A stretch of 64,000 nt of DNA from positions 735,075 through 799,074 of the forward strand of contig JASKMD010000016.1 in the NCBI GenBank assembly GCA_030144725.1, given 5' to 3'. A model generated the notes under the pieces. That model did not search any database and was not told where the DNA came from. It saw only the letters and a program-made list of their open reading frames with translations. Of this stretch, positions 22,342 to 34,650 are shown in pieces (the first letter of the stretch is position 1; each line of letters begins with the position of its first letter). The stretch comes from Haematococcus lacustris (lineage: Eukaryota > Chlorophyta > Chlorophyceae > Chlamydomonadales > Haematococcaceae). The position numbers and the translations under genes were made by a program.

Positions 22342-25300
22342 GCCCACCATCCCTTCTGCCACCCTCTTCCTTAACTCCTCGCTTTGAGCTGGCTCCTCGT
22401 GTTCCCTACCACCTACCTCAACTCCCCGCTCCTCGGCCTCTTCCCCCTCCTCTTCGGCCTCTTCTCCGTGCCCCCTACTGGCTACCCACACTCCCTCTTC
22501 CGCCTACACCACAACCCTCTCTTCCCTCTCCACGTTTCCGTGCCCCGCTCTTCTGCCTTACTGCGCCCTGCCAGGCCCGCGGTGCTAACTGCCCTCCACG
22601 CAGCCCCCTTCCTCTGCAGTCGGCTCAGCCCCTGGGCAGCTCCAAGTCTCCGGGACAGTCTACTCCGGCTGCCAAGCCCTCCCCATGGCCATCCGCACCT
22701 GTGGGCAGTGGCTCGCCGTGTCACTCCTCGTCGCCTAGCCTGCCAGAGCCCCTAGTCATGTTGTCGCTCTCCGTGGACTCCAAGCCTTTAATCCTCCATG
22801 GTACCTTCTCTGGACACCGTGCTCGTTTCCTGTTGGACAGTGGTGCCACGGGCAACATTGTCAGCAGCCGCTTCTTGCAGCAAGCTGGCCTGCGCATGGC
22901 GGGTAAGGCTGCTCCTGGCCGTCTGCTCCTTCCTGGGCCCTCCCCTTCCTACCTTCCCACCTACGAGCTTTCCCACTGCACGGTACGCCTCTCTACCTAC
23001 CATGATCGGGTGCCCTTCGTTATGGCTGATATCAGCAACGCCGACTACGATGTGGTGTTGGGCAAGCCATGGCTCACAGCGAAGAACCCTGATATTGACT
23101 GGCCTCTTGAGCGCATCACTCTCCGCCATGCCGGGGCCGTACACACCCTAGCTGCTCCACCTTCTCCTGCCCTCAACCCCTCAGCCTCCCAGCTGTTGTC
23201 ACCTGCGCGCTTCCGCAAGGCCGCCCGCAAGGACGCCGTATTCGTGGCAGTTCTCACGGACTCAAGTCCTCCCCTTTCACCCTCTCCAGCTGTGCCCTCC
23301 TCCCACACTTCAACCTCAACCTCCCCGCCACCTGATCAACCACAGTGGCCCCCTTCTCTTCCCCCAAGCGCTACCGCCCTACTATCTGAGCACATCGAGG
23401 TCTTTCCCAAGGAGCTTCCATCTGTGCATGATCTACCACATCGCTCTGTTGATCATGTGATCCAGCTGGAATCCGGCACCCCTCCCAACCGCCCTGTCTA
23501 TCGCATGTCTCAAGAGGAGCTAGATGAGCTCAAGCGACAGCTGGATGAACTCCTAGCCAAGGGCTACATCAGGCCATCCACGTCACCTTTTGGCTCTGCA
23601 GTCCTCTTTGTGCGCAAGAAAGACGGGAGCCTCCGCTTGTGCGTAGACTACCGGGCCCTAAACCAGCTGACCATCAAGAACCGCTATCCCCTTCCCCGCA
23701 TTGACGACCTCCTGGACCAGCTGGCTGGTGCTAGAGTCTTTTCCAAGATTGACCTCAAGTCTGGGTACCATCAGATCCGAGTGGCCGAGGCTGACATCCA
23801 CAAGACAGCATTCCGTACCCGCTACGGCCACTATGAATACACCGTCATGCCGTTTGGCCTGTGCAACGCTCCCGCCACCTTTCAACGCCTCATGAACGAC
23901 ATCTTCCGCCCACACTTGGATCAGTTTGTACTAGTCTACCTGGACGACATTCTCATTTACTCCCGGTCTGAGGCTGAGCACTTGGAGCACCTACGCACCG
24001 TTCTAGGCCTCCTTCGCCAACACCAGCTATATGCCAACCTTTCCAAGTGCGCCTTCTTCCTTCCCTCTATGGACTTCCTGGGTCACATCATCTCGACTGC
24101 GGGCATTCACCCTGACCCAGCTAAGATTCGTGCCATGGTTGAATGGCCGGTACCCCGCAATCTCAACGACCTCCGCTCATTCCTCGGCAGTGCCAATTAC
24201 TATCGTCGCCTCATCCACCACCATGCCCACCTCATCCTTCCCCTCACCAACCTCCTCAAGGCCGAGACACCATGGTTATGGGGCCCAGAACAACAAAAGG
24301 CTTTTGAGCGTGTCAAAGCTGCCCTAGCCAGCAATCCCGTGGTGCGCCCCCCAGACTTCTCCCGGCCTTTCACCGTGAAGACGGATGCGTCGTTGTATGC
24401 CATTGGAGCAGTGCTTTCACAACGGGACGACAATGGCGCTGAGTATGTTGTGGCATATGAGTCACGCAAGCTTCAGCCCGCGGAGATCAACTACCCTACC
24501 CACGATCGCGAGCTACTCGCTGTGGTGCATGCCCTTACTCTTTGGCGCCACTACCTTCTGGGTCGGCCTTTCACCATTGAGACGGACAACTGCCCGATCA
24601 CTCACATCATGACCCAGCCGCATCTCAGCGCTCGACAACTTCGATGGACCCAACTGCTGGCCCCTTACTCCTTTACCCTGGTGCACAAGGCTGGCAAGAC
24701 ACACATTGTGCCAGATGCGCTCTCCCGCCGGCCTGACTACCAGTTATCAGCCCTCTCCGTTGCCACCCCGGACTCTGCCTTCTTCGCTACCTATGACCAC
24801 CATGCCCCACAAGACGCCGCCTACCAAGCAGCTTTTTCTCATACTCTTACCCACAACCCCTCTGGCCCCTCCTCTTGGCACCTACGAGTCATAGATGGGC
24901 GCTTATATACAGCTTCTGAGCCCCCCCGCCTCTACGTCCCAGCCTCACCTCTCCGCTCCCAGTTGCTCCATGAGGCGCACGATGCAGTCACCTCGGCTCA
25001 TCTAGGCCGTGCCAAAACCCTAGAACGCTTGCAGCGACACTTCTATTGGCCCCAAATGGAGCAGACAGTGCGCGAATATGTGAGGACCTGCGACCAGTGC
25101 CAACGGAACAAGGCCACCAACCAGGTTCCTCCTGGGCTGCTTCAACCTCTCCCCATTCCCAACCGCAACTGGCAACATGTCAGTATGGATTTCATCGGCC
25201 CCCTTCCTCCTACTTCTCACGGCTACGACATGGTCGTTACAGTTGTGGACAAGTTAAGCAAGATGTTACACCTCATCCCTACCACTGCCACTGCCACCGC

Positions 25301-26495
25301 CCCTGACATCGCCAAGCTTTTCTTCGACCATGTTTTCAAGCACCATGGGCTACCTGAGGCAATTATCTCGGACAGAGATCCAAAGTTTACTTCGGACTTC
25401 TGGACATCCCTCTTTCACCTCACCGGCACTCGCTTACTCATGTCCTCTGCCTACCATCCGCAAACAGACGGGCAATCAGAGCGCGCCAACCGGACAGTGG
25501 AGGATATGCTACGACCTTACCTCAACCACTACAAGACAGATTGGGACGAGCATTTAGCCGCTGTAGAGTTTGCATACAACAGCTCTACCCATGTTGGCAC
25601 AGGCTTCTCCCCTTTCTACCTCAATTACGGCCACCACCCCCGCACACCTGAGGCTTTGTTGCAGCCCCCCTCCACTCTTGTTCCCAGCTCCGCTGCTGAC
25701 GCCTTTGTCACCACCATGCGCTCCAACATCGACACAGCCAAGGCAGCCCTGCAGCGTGCCATTGACAAACAAAAGCAACAGGCGGATAAGCACCGCCGTC
25801 ATCTTGAGTTCAATGTGGGTGATAAGGTGCTCCTCTCTACTGCCACCCTTAACCTCAAGACGCCCAGCAACAGCGCCAAGCTACAACCCCGCTATGTTGG
25901 CCCCTTCAAGGTTCTGACCAAGATATCACCTGTGGCTTACAAGCTGGACCTACCCACCACGATAAGGATCACACCCACCTTCCACATCTCCAAGCTGCGG
26001 CCGTACCTTACCACCAGCTCCTTCCCTGACCGCCATGTTGACCTGCAACCACTACCCCAACTGGAGGACGGTGAGGAGTACTTCACCATTGAAGCCATCT
26101 TGGGACGACGCTGGAATGACTCCCAGCATGCTTTTCAATACCTTGTGAAGTGGAAGGGCTACGACGACTCCTTCAACTCGTGGGAATGGGGCCCAGCATT
26201 GGCCGAACAAGAGGACGTGGCTGCAATGATCAGAGACTACACGGCTCGCCACCACGTACCTCCAGACAAGCCGGTAGACGACGATCCTGCATGCCAGATT
26301 TGCGCGAGTCGCGCTAGCCACCCTCCCATGTTACTTTGCGACAAGTGTGACCAAGGTTATCACATCACCTGCCTCACTCCACCTTTACGTAGTGTTCCTA
26401 AGGGAGCATGGCTATGTCATGAGTGCAGGCGGAACAGTGTGCGAAGGTCACGACGGTTAAATGTTTCGGGGCGCAACATTTCAGGGAGGGGGTGA
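22299..26495 (+). CDS. pol: Pol polyprotein with C-terminal chromodomain and PHD finger
   Basis: The frame is open from 22239 and is entered most plausibly through the -1 shift at 22299-22305. In order: a Pro-rich linker; an aspartic protease ([12 protein letters not shown] at about 22830); reverse transcriptase ([35 protein letters not shown] at 23937-23948); RNase H ([18 protein letters not shown]); integrase with an HHCC zinc domain (H...H...CDQC), catalytic Asp at 25188, Asp in SDRDPKF and Glu in [10 protein letters not shown]; a GPY/F region (RYVGPFKVL); a chromodomain ([12 protein letters not shown] ... [17 protein letters not shown]); and a C4HC3 PHD finger (CQIC, CDKC, H, C, CHEC). 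It ends with a basic tail and TGA at 26493-26495. All catalytic residues I could check are present. A PHD finger behind the chromodomain is unusual and suggests two-part chromatin recognition; that role is inference. Confidence 0.95.
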   Translation, partial: PKRRWGRAGGSPPLSPPSLLPPSSLTPRFELAPRVPYHLPQLPAPRPLPPPLRPLLRAPYWLPTLPLPPTPQPSLPSPRFRAPLFCLTAPCQARGANCPPRSPLPLQSAQPLGSSKSPGQSTPAAKPSPWPSAPVGSGSPCHSSSPSLPEPLVMLSLSVDSKPLILHGTFSGHRARFLLDSGATGNIVSSRFLQQAGLRMAGKAAPGRLLLPGPSPSYLPTYELSHCTVRLSTYHDRVPFVMADISNADYDVVLGKPWLTAKNPDIDWPLERITLRHAGAVHTLAAPPSPALNPSASQLLSPARFRKAARKDAVFVAVLTDSSPPLSPSPAVPSSHTSTSTSPPPDQPQWPPSLPPSATALLSEHIEVFPKELPSVHDLPHRSVDHVIQLESGTPPNRPVYRMSQEELDELKRQLDELLAKGYIRPSTSPFGSAVLFVRKKDGSLRLCVDYRALNQLTIKNRYPLPRIDDLLDQLAGARVFSKIDLKSGYHQIRVAEADIHKTAFRTRYGHYEYTVMPFGLCNAPATFQRLMNDIFRPHLDQFVLVYLDDILIYSRSEAEHLEHLRTVLGLLRQHQLYANLSKCAFFLPSMDFLGHIISTAGIHPDPAKIRAMVEWPVPRNLNDLRSFLGSANYYRRLIHHHAHLILPLTNLLKAETPWLWGPEQQKAFERVKAALASNPVVRPPDFSRPFTVKTDASLYAIGAVLSQRDDNGAEYVVAYESRKLQPAEINYPTHDRELLAVVHALTLWRHYLLGRPFTIETDNCPITHIMTQPHLSARQLRWTQLLAPYSFTLVHKAGKTHIVPDALSRRPDYQLSALSVATPDSAFFATYDHHAPQDAAYQAAFSHTLTHNPSGPSSWHLRVIDGRLYTASEPPRLYVPASPLRSQLLHEAHDAVTSAHLGRAKTLERLQRHFYWPQMEQTVREYVRTCDQCQRNKATNQVPPGLLQPLPIPNRNWQHVSMDFIGPLPPTSHGYDMVVTVVDKLSKMLHLIPTTATATAPDIAKLFFDHVFKHHGLPEAIISDRDPKFTSDFWTSLFHLTGTRLLMSSAYHPQTDGQSERANRTVEDMLRPYLNHYKTDWDEHLAAVEFAYNSSTHVGTGFSPFYLNYGHHPRTPEALLQPPSTLVPSSAADAFVTTMRSNIDTAKAALQRAIDKQKQQADKHRRHLEFNVGDKVLLSTATLNLKTPSNSAKLQPRYVGPFKVLTKISPVAYKLDLPTTIRITPTFHISKLRPYLTTSSFPDRHVDLQPLPQLEDGEEYFTIEAILGRRWNDSQHAFQYLVKWKGYDDSFNSWEWGPALAEQEDVAAMIRDYTARHHVPPDKPVDDDPACQICASRASHPPMLLCDKCDQGYHITCLTPPLRSVPKGAWLCHECRRNSVRRSRRLNVSGRNISGRG
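26483..26492 (+). promoter_or_regulatory. Polypurine tract
   Basis: AGGGAGGGGG, 4 nt before the 3' LTR, the usual plus-strand priming site. It overlaps the last pol codons. Confidence 0.85.
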
Positions 26496-26496
26496 A

Positions 26497-26724
26497 TGCA
26501 ACGGTTTGCATGCATGCTTGTTCCATGCAGCCCGGCAGCGGTGGTATTTTTACATGTCATGCACGGTTTAGATATCATCTGTTTTCTGCATGGAACCTTC
26601 TAGATATGTGAGACGGTGTGAGCTACCCTGTTTTAAGCACAGAACAGTTGTTTAGGGACATTCCGTGTAAGACGCAAGTGCGTGTCACCGCTCTCCCGGA
26701 CTCCTGTGGCTTCTCCCCGTTACA
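26497..26724 (+). repeat. 3' LTR
   Basis: 228 bp, by eye identical to the 5' LTR, followed by the CAAGG target duplication at 26725-26729. Confidence 0.96.
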
Positions 26725-27681
26725 CAAGGGGGGTATGTAGCAGGTGGCTACCACGTTTGCAGCGTCAGCGCATCACCGCGTGGTGGTGTTGTCCATACAA
26801 GGGGCATGTGGCACACCACACCCAAGCATATGGCTAGATCTGGTGAGCCTCCACCATAGGTACCATCCGTAGTCTAGCTGGCTGTGACGCATTGGGTGTG
26901 CAACACTGCCAGGCTTGCACCTGCTAGGCATGACCGTGATGCATACATGCAAGGGGGGTATGTAGCAGGTGGCTACCACGTTTGCAGCGTCAGCGCATCA
27001 CCGCGTGGTGGTGTTGTCCATACAAGGGGCATGTGGCACACCACACCCAAGCATATGGCTAGATCTGGTGAGCCTCCACCATAGGTACCATCCGTAGTCT
27101 AGCTGGCTGTGACGCATTGGGTGTGCAACACTGCCAGGCTTGCACCTGCTAGGCATGACCGTGATGCATACATGCAAGGGGGGTATGTAGCAGGTGGCTA
27201 CCACGTTTGCAGCGTCAGCGCATCACCGCGTGGTGGTGTTGTCCATACAAGGGGCATGTGGCACACCACACCCAAGCATATGGCTAGATCTGGTGAGCCT
27301 CCACCATAGGTACCATCCGTAGTCTAGCTGGCTGTGACGCATTGGGTGTGCAACACTGCCAGGCTTGCACCTGCTAGGCATGACCGTGATGCATACATGC
27401 AAGGGGGGTATGTAGCAGGTGGCTACCACGTTTGCAGCGTCAGCGCATCACCGCGTGGTGGTGTTGTCCATACAAGGGGCATGTGGCACACCACACCCAA
27501 GCATATGGCTAGATCTGGTGAGCCTCCACCATAGGTACCATCCGTAGTCTAGCTGGCTGTGACGCATTGGGTGTGCAACACTGCCAGGCTTGCACCTGCT
27601 AGGCATGACCGTGATGCATACATGCAAGGGGGGTATGTAGCAGGTGGCTACCACGTTTGCAGCGTCAGCGCATCACCGCGT
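26725..27681. repeat. 225-bp satellite, right part
   Basis: Continues the array in phase after the LTR element, with about four further units (the TGACGCATTGGGTGTGCAAC motif at 26884, 27109, 27334 and 27559). It ends at GCGCATCACCGCGT, where gene-associated DNA begins. Confidence 0.97.
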
Positions 27682-27947
27682 CAACTGCTGCTGCTGGAGC
27701 TGATGGTGTGAGCTCAGTTCACATGGGGCTGGCGCAAGGCCCAGGCAGTGGCGCAGCTGCTGATCCACGTACCACCCTTCTTCATGCGCCAAGGCGGGCC
27801 AGGCAGCGTCATATGCAGACCCAGCTGGCCGACCCAGCCTAGTCCCTCTCAGCCCTGCAGGCCGCTGCTGACCTTCACCTGCCTGGCTTATTGGTGGCGG
27901 GCCCAGGTGGTGAGGGGCGCTGCACCGCTGCTCCTGCCTGGCTGCAG

Positions 27948-29545
27948 GCAAGGCACCCCCTAAGGGCAGGGGCCAGCTGGCTGAAGTGAGGGCCCTGGTG
28001 GCGGAGCTGAGGGCGGGCACGCAGGGTAGGTCCAGCCGGACCGCGTCATCCACACGCTCAGACCCCAGCTCCTCACTGCTGCCCCTCTGGCCCCTTCCCC
28101 GGCCCCCCCCTATCTCGTCCTGCACCACAGCCTGCCTGCACCGCTTGTCCAGGCATCACTGTATATCAAGCCATGGCAACTCAGCTGCACTGCCCAGGCA
28201 TGGCAAGCACCAGGGCAGGCAACTAGGGTTGTTGCGTGTTCAGTCCATCTGGCGGATCCTTGCAGGGTTTGACCCTGTGACCAAGGTCGGGGCAGTGGGC
28301 TTCTGCTGGGGGGGCGGCTACGCGCTGTGCCTCAGCGGGTGCCTGTCTGACTCCCTTGCCTCCTCCCGCACGCTGCCCGATGCTGACCTGGAGCCAGTGG
28401 TGGACGCCTTTGCTGTGGCCCACACAGAGGTCAAGGTAGGGGTGCTGGGCCCAGGTGTGAGTGAGCTGCTGGGCCAGAGCTGTCACAGTCAGGGGCAACG
28501 CCCACCATGCCAGCTACCTCGCTGGTGCAGCACTGTCCAGGGCTTGTGCATTGTAATGAATAGTGCATGCGATGCATTGGTGCCAGCAGCAGCAATTGGG
28601 CAGTAGGCATCACAGGTTTCAGGTCTGCTGCCATGCCACCCGCCACATGCCGCATGTCGCCTTGCCGTTCTGCTGCCTGCCGCCCTGCCGCCCTGCTGCC
28701 CTGCCGCCCGCCACTACCTCCCCAAACTGCTGGCTTGTTTGCAAGGTGCCAGACTTCCTGACTGGCCTGGCCTGCCCTGGACTCTTCATCGCTGCTGACA
28801 AAGACTTTGCCTTCCCTGACGCGGTGAGCCATGGGGTCATGGGGCCATCCCCTAGCCTGGGGCCATTTGTGAGGGTGACAGCAGGCATCAGGCAGGCCAC
28901 AAGTAGTGGCCAACAGCGCGGGCAGTGCACTGGGTGCTGCAACCCACCCAGCAACAGGAGCACTGGCCCCACAGCTGCTACAGCAGCCCACACACACTGC
29001 CCATGGCCTGTAGCGTAAGCCCGCAATCAGTGGCCTTACATCTGAGGGTCTGGCCCAGCTCCTAAGGCCTGGCGGTGCCATCTGCCAGCTAACCCTGGCT
29101 TTGGCTTTGGCACTGACACTGACTGAGCGCAGGCAGTTGATCAGGCGCGGCAGGTGTTAGACGGATTGCAGGCTCAGGGCCGCGGCCCCTTCAAGCTCAT
29201 TAAGTACCCAGGCACCTTCCATGGCTTCGTCACACGGTGGGTGGCGGAGGAGGCTGGCGCTGCCCTGGCTGTGGACTGAGCTGAGTACCAGCAGCTGACC
29301 CAATACCTGCCTCACAGGCCTGGCAGCCTACTGCTCAGCAGCACGGTCATTGCTGCCCCTGCCGCACCAGTTTTGATTAAATTCAGCTGTCTCAATACTG
29401 TCAAACCTGTCATACTGCCGCCGCAGCAGCTGATGTCGCTGCCATGGGTGCTGTTGTCAGGGGTGATGAGCACGACCAGGTTATACGCGCTGCCAAGGAG
29501 GACGCATTAAAGGAGATGATCGCGTGGTTTGACGCACACATGTAG
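27948..29545 (+). CDS. Dienelactone hydrolase family protein (3' five exons)
   Basis: An alpha/beta hydrolase of the dienelactone hydrolase type, cleaving ester or lactone bonds; the substrate cannot be told. Exons 27948-28025, 28266-28435, 28746-28823, 29133-29236 and 29461-29545 join with matching phases (1, 0, 0, 2). The catalytic triad is visible: Cys in KVGAVGFCWGGGYA, Asp in FIAADKDFAFPDA, His in KYPGTFHGFVTR. The C-terminus, RGDEHDQVIRAAKEDAL + KEMIAWFDAHM, is typical, with stop TAG at 29543-29545. These exons give about 170 residues against about 240 usual, so 70 or so N-terminal residues should lie upstream; I could not define those exons in 27682-27947. The satellite begins only about 270 bp upstream, so the promoter and first exons may be lost or displaced. 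Family call is firm, start is not. Confidence 0.8.
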
Positions 29546-32500
29546 CGGCGCTGAAGCAACGCTGAGCGTGTGAACGGGGTCTGGCGGAGGCTCAAGTCAG
29601 GGTGCGGCGGAGTGGCGGGTCCAGGCAAGGCCGGGGTGGAGCTACTCGGCGGAGACCCGCGCGCAGCAGGGCGCATGCTGGGGACCTGCAGGGATGCACG
29701 GCGGATGTTGTAATCACAGCTGCACATCCCTGCAGTTGTTGGGTGTAGCAACTGAGCTGCAACGATTAATGATGAGCTGTATGCATAGTTTCCTGTCCTG
29801 CTGTACACTGTACCCTGTCCTGCTGTACACGTATGTTGCTAACAGGAGTGTCATGCACTTGTTCCATGCCACTCGTCATCTCAGCCTTGAGACACATGAG
29901 TCGGTGACCCTGGCGTTGAAGAGCAATGCATCGGTTGCCGCATAAAGCGATGCCTTGACCTGATCGCAGCTAGGCGTTGACCATCAACCACTATAAGCTC
30001 CTCCTCCCCGGCACATCGCAAGGCACAGGCGAACCCTAACCGCGGCTTGCATGTGGTGTTAGGCTGCCTTTTCCAATGCTTTGCATCACGGCTGCCGTAC
30101 GGTGCGGGCGTCAGGCAGGCAGGTGGAAGTTATAGAAGTAAGAACATGACGGGCTGTGGGAGGACACAAGGCCATGCAGGACAGGGTGAGGAAAGGAGCG
30201 CAAAACAGTGTAAACAGAGCACATGTCCACCACGTTGATGGAGCAGGGGCAGGGGCGTGGGCAGGGGCTCAACCCGGTGATGCGTGCAGGCGTCCCTCAG
30301 GGCCTTCACACATCCAGCAGATACTTGAGAGTGGCATAGGTTCAATGCCTGCAGTGCCTGCGACGGTGGTGGACGGCAGTACATTAAGCACCATGGGCAG
30401 GTGGCATCTCCCTGACCTGCTGCACCTGCTGGCCTGCCTGCTGCCCAACTACAGCAAAGTGTTGCAGGTTGGAGCCTAGCATCTACTGCTACCCTACCAA
30501 CAAGATTTGCATCCCCGAGGTATGCACACCTGCAGCTTGGCATCAACCCTGGGCGCTGCCCGTGTCATCTGAGTGTAGCTAGGCCCGTGATGGCCCTGCC
30601 AGCATTGTCGAGTTGCAAACGCTGCGGTCACCAACACAGCTGTCCTGCGACCCATCATTGCAGCCACGGAGCAGTCAGATTGCCACCAGGCAGCTCTAGG
30701 CTCTTGAGGGCAGCAAGGGCTTTAAGGCCGATACGAATTTGGTGGAGGCAAGGGGGCAGGGGGTGGGAGGTAGGGCACTAGAGTCAGGAGGTGTGCAAGC
30801 TTGATGAGGTGAAGTTGTCCGGCAGTGGTAAGGTGTGAGTGGAGTTTAGCAGCTTTCCTCAGTGACACTTGCCAGTGTGCCCCTCATTGCATGCACACCT
30901 GCAGGGCTGTGAAGAAGGCCATCCCCATGTCCCCCCTGGTACCCTGGTACCCAACGCTTGCAACACTTGCAACACCGTCAGGTAGGACAGAAGTTAAGGG
31001 TAACGGCCGGGCATGCAACCACCCAGGCCCGTACCCACATTGAGCGGCACCCAACCAACTGCATGCGCTGGGCTGTGCTCTGCTCCCCCCTTCCGCACCT
31101 CTGGCAGCAGCCACGGCTCTGTGGGGCCTGCTGCATGACGTAATTCTGCAGCAGCCAGTGGTAAAGCAGCAGCACTTGGGGCCAGGGGCGGATTGTCCCC
31201 CTTGGGATTTGTCCCCCTGACCTATGAAGGCCAGCAATGGTGTGTCCTAGATCAGGCGCTGCAATGCTACTGGTTCGTTAAGAGAGGATACACTTTGTGT
31301 AGCCATTCCCCGGCCCTGCCTCCCCGCTGCCCTGCCTCCCCGCTGCCCTGCCTCCCCGCTGCCCTGCACCCCCAATGCAACTCCTGCGCTCCCAAGCGGC
31401 CCCAAAAAACCCCTCTGTGCCACAAAGCCTAGCCAAGGTGTTGGGAAGGCTGACAAAAACCACACAACCCAGTAACCACGCTGCTTGGCTTGAGCCTTAC
31501 ACTGCCCTGCCATGAGTTTCACCTCTGGCATTATCCCCATTAAACCTGGCCACCTGGCAGATATTGGTTCATTCCTTCACGACGTAGCTGGCCATCATGA
31601 TGGCTGGGCTTCTTGAGCTCGACAAGCGATGTCCTTTTCCCCTCGCCGCTGCAGGCATGGCTGCCAGACCCACTCTAGCTGCAGCCCCTTGGAGCCCCGG
31701 GTCCAGCTTTAGGCCCCTGGCAGCACCAGATACAGCAATCTTAGCACCAGCTGACTCTACCGCTCCCGATGCAGCTGCACCCTACCTGCATGGAGCTGCT
31801 ACAGGGCAGCATGGCAAGCCATGCAAGGGTACAGCTGCACCCACACCCAACACGAAAGGGACAGGTGCTGGCCAGATTGAAGCCCCAAAGCAACGTAAGT
31901 ACAACGTTGTATCATGGTGGTGGGGGCTGGGGTCCGAGGCGGGTGCGGGGCTGAACCCAAGGCAGCCGCTTCAAGGGTTAGCCGACCATTCCTAGTTACA
32001 TTCTCAGTGTGGCCTCACCAACAAGCATATGGAGCGCAACAAAGCACAGTGCAAGACCCTACACCCGCAATAGCTTAGGCTCTTGAGCTGCAAACCAAAG
32101 GCTCTGGCTGTGCAGCTCTTGCTTACAGCCATGATGGCGAAGGGTCCTGCCACTGGGGCTACACACCACCTCACTCTCCTTGCCTCTCCACCCACATGGC
32201 AGCAATGGGCCTGCCATAGGGTAGGGAGTGACCAAAAGTCTCACATCACACACCCCCTTATGTTCCTAAGACGTGTTGCTGAAAGCTGAGACTGGTTGCG
32301 GGTGGGCAGGGAGCCATGGTGCGCCAAGCCAAGGGCTGGTGAGCACGAGCAAAAGCAGCAAGGGCGGGGTTGAGCGGGTCAGGGGGGTGGGTAATGCAGG
32401 ATTGTGTAGCCATTACATCACCACACGTTTACGCGGGTAGTTTAGCTTGTGATTGCAAGGATCCAATTGAATGCCAAGCAACATGCCCAACAACTTGCTT

Positions 32501-32930
32501 AGTGGGAGTTAGGAAGCACGCTTGACAGATAGCCTTGCAGGTACCAGATGACATGCACGACAATGGACCTGTTAGATGCCAGCCAGCATGGCAGACCATT
32601 GGCAATTCGCAAAGGGCACACCATGCCTTATAGTTGTGGCACATGACAGAAACGCGCCCTGCACCCTCCCCTCACCCCTACCTTCCTTTCACCCCCCCCC
32701 CTCCCCCCCCCCCCCCCCTCCCCCCCTCCCCCTCAATTTGGTGTGTGGATTGAGGTCCCACTTCCCCTCCCGCCCTACCTCCTCCCTTCCTGCTCGCAGT
32801 TTTCTACAAACCTCTACGCCCATACCTACCCATCCAGCCCCCCTTCCCTCCCCCAGCCCTCGCGCCCCCTGCCCCTTCCCTGCCCCCCTTGCCCCCCTTC
32901 CTTTGAGAGCTGTCCACTGAGTGTGACTAG
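29546..32930. other. No gene that can be supported
   Basis: Several short frames resemble isolated exons (for example around 30346-30520) but none joins into a recognisable protein. A 16-bp tandem repeat (CCCTGCCTCCCCGCTG, four copies) lies at about 31314-31372 and a long poly-C tract at about 32691-32731. Confidence 0.5.
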
Positions 32931-34035
32931 TGTGTGACGCTTCCTGGATCACCGGCCACTCCTACGTCACCTGCGGTGCGCTCACACCTGGTGGCCAACA
33001 GGGCGGCAGGGCGCCAGGGCAGGAGGGCAGCCACCCTATCAGCAGGCAGTGGGGCACACGCGTTGCAGTGCAGACCTAACACACCACAGGCTGTAATCAG
33101 GGTGGCCCAGGGAGTGGCTGGTCAGCCCCCCCGGCCGCTTGTGCCCCCCCCACCCCTGCCCTAGCCCCCTCTAGCCTTCCTGTGGCTTACCTCCAGCCCC
33201 TTCTGGCTGTGGCTGTGGATGGCCTGCTCCTGCAGGCCAGCCACAGCTGCAGCAGGCCCACTGTTGAACCGCGCCGCCCAGGTCATCTTTGAGGACGTGA
33301 CACGGGGCACAAGCACCAGGTCAGGCCTCAGGCAGGCTGGCGTTCTTGGCGATGCTGCAGCCGCCATTCCCTCCCCCTGGCCCTCACCTCCTCTCTCCCC
33401 CTGGGCCTCACCTCCTCCCTCTGGCTGCTGCTCTATCGCAGCTGCTGCCCAGCCCCAACCCCCCTGCTGCTCTCCCACCCCACCGCAGGTCAGCGCGTTC
33501 TACACCGCCCCTGCCGCCATACGGGCCCTGCAAAGGGGCCCTGCATGCACGTGGCGACGCCTTCGTGACGCGCTGCTCACGCGCCTCCCTCCGCCTGCTG
33601 GGCAGCGTGGGCGAGCCCATCAACCATGCATCCCCTCCCTGCTTGCGCAAGGCTAGTGCCAAGGTCTTATGCCCTCATCTGTCTTATGGACCCGCCAGCA
33701 CCGCAGCACCCTCCTGATGCCTACACCCCTGCACAACATCAGTGATGACATCGGCAGTGATGACAGCCTCAGCCCCAGCCATCAGGGCGACTGCAGAAGA
33801 GCAGGCCAGAACTGGTGGCCAGGCCAGTGGCCAGGCGTGCCCTTGACACCGCCCCAGCACCGCCCTGTCCTGTGGCGGCTGCAGGTCAGCAACCTCAGCG
33901 GCCACCGCATCGGGACCGCTGAGGTGGAGAGCGCACTGCAGGCGCACCCGGGCTGTGTGGAGGCGGCGGTGGTGCCTGTGGAGCACCCTATCAGGGGCCA
34001 GGCGCTGTATGCCTTGGTAACCCTCATGGAGGTGT
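32931..34035 (+). pseudogene. Acetyl-CoA synthetase (AMP-forming) pseudogene
   Basis: Pieces of the acetate:CoA ligase family appear in the right order: DASWITGHSYVTC (exon to about 32975), spliced in phase to GPLLNRAAQVIFED (33256-33319), SAFYTAPAAIRAL (from 33489), DAFVTRCSRASLRLLGSVGEPIN (to about 33635) and the C-terminal [20 protein letters not shown] ... [13 protein letters not shown] (33885-34035). The functional enzyme makes acetyl-CoA from acetate, ATP and CoA. Here the frame shifts between AAIRALQR and GDAFVTR (about 33525-33548), and the central part after GEPIN, which should include the segment leading to the C-terminal hinge, is missing or unrecognisable. The N-terminal half was not found upstream. 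A gag relic follows immediately. I judge it a decayed copy, with a functional gene elsewhere. Confidence 0.75.
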
Positions 34036-34167
34036 GGGAACCCACACCCCCTCACACCCTGGCACAAACTCTCCGTGACTCCCAGCCTCCCCATACGTGT
34101 CATAGTCAAGGCAGCAAGTCAAGCCGTACACTAGGTGGGACTCGCCTTGCCCGCCCGCCCGCCCGCC

Positions 34168-34650
34168 GAGCTCACTCTTTTGACCGGCAACTTGCGGCAA
34201 CAGCATCACAACCCGCACGTGCAAGCCGTTGCCATCCCGACTCCTGCCTTCTGGGCAGTCCGGCCCTCCCGCTTCCACCTCCGCTCTTGGCCTCCTACAC
34301 CACCATCCCTCTGTGGGACCCCCAACGTGGTTGCTGGCCAATGGCTATGGCGCATTGACAGCCATTTGGACCTCTTCGCCATGCCTGCCCAAGAACTTTT
34401 GCCTGTTACCTCGACTGCGCCGCTCTCACTTGACACCGCAGCCTGATTTCCATCAAGGCCCTGAGCTCTTCAAGATGGCTTCCAAGCCGGCTTCATGCGG
34501 CAGTTCACCCCTGTAAACTAGGAGCGGCATGCAAGGGATTAGCTGGCCATCAGATCACACCAGCCCGGCGATACATCATTGCCTTGCCGTGCCTCCTCAT
34601 CTCCCAGCTGCCATTCCTTGCTGCTCACACTGTGCTGCCCCTGCCTCTGA
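34168..34650 (+). pseudogene. Degenerate gag fragment of a Ty3/gypsy element
   Basis: Clear DNA and protein similarity to gag of the intact element at 21.4-22.0 kb: [12 protein letters not shown], then [20 protein letters not shown] + [11 protein letters not shown], with indels, an in-frame TAG (GTAAACTAGGAGCGG) and loss of the rest. No LTR or pol was found near it. It marks an older insertion of the same lineage. Confidence 0.85.

Larger units (their letters stand above)
21138..26724 (+). mobile_element. Apparently intact Ty3/gypsy chromovirus, 5,587 bp
   Basis: A complete LTR retrotransposon: identical 228-bp LTRs (TG...CA), a primer-binding site, gag, a -1 frameshift signal, a full pol (protease, RT, RNase H, integrase, chromodomain, PHD finger), a polypurine tract and a 5-bp target duplication. 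It lies inside the 225-bp satellite. Identical LTRs and open frames imply a very recent insertion and possible activity. A degenerate relative of its gag lies at about 34168-34650. Confidence 0.97.

Noticed and set aside
32576..32952. Pro-rich frame across the poly-C tract
   Set aside because: Low-complexity C-rich DNA without start context, splice support or domain.
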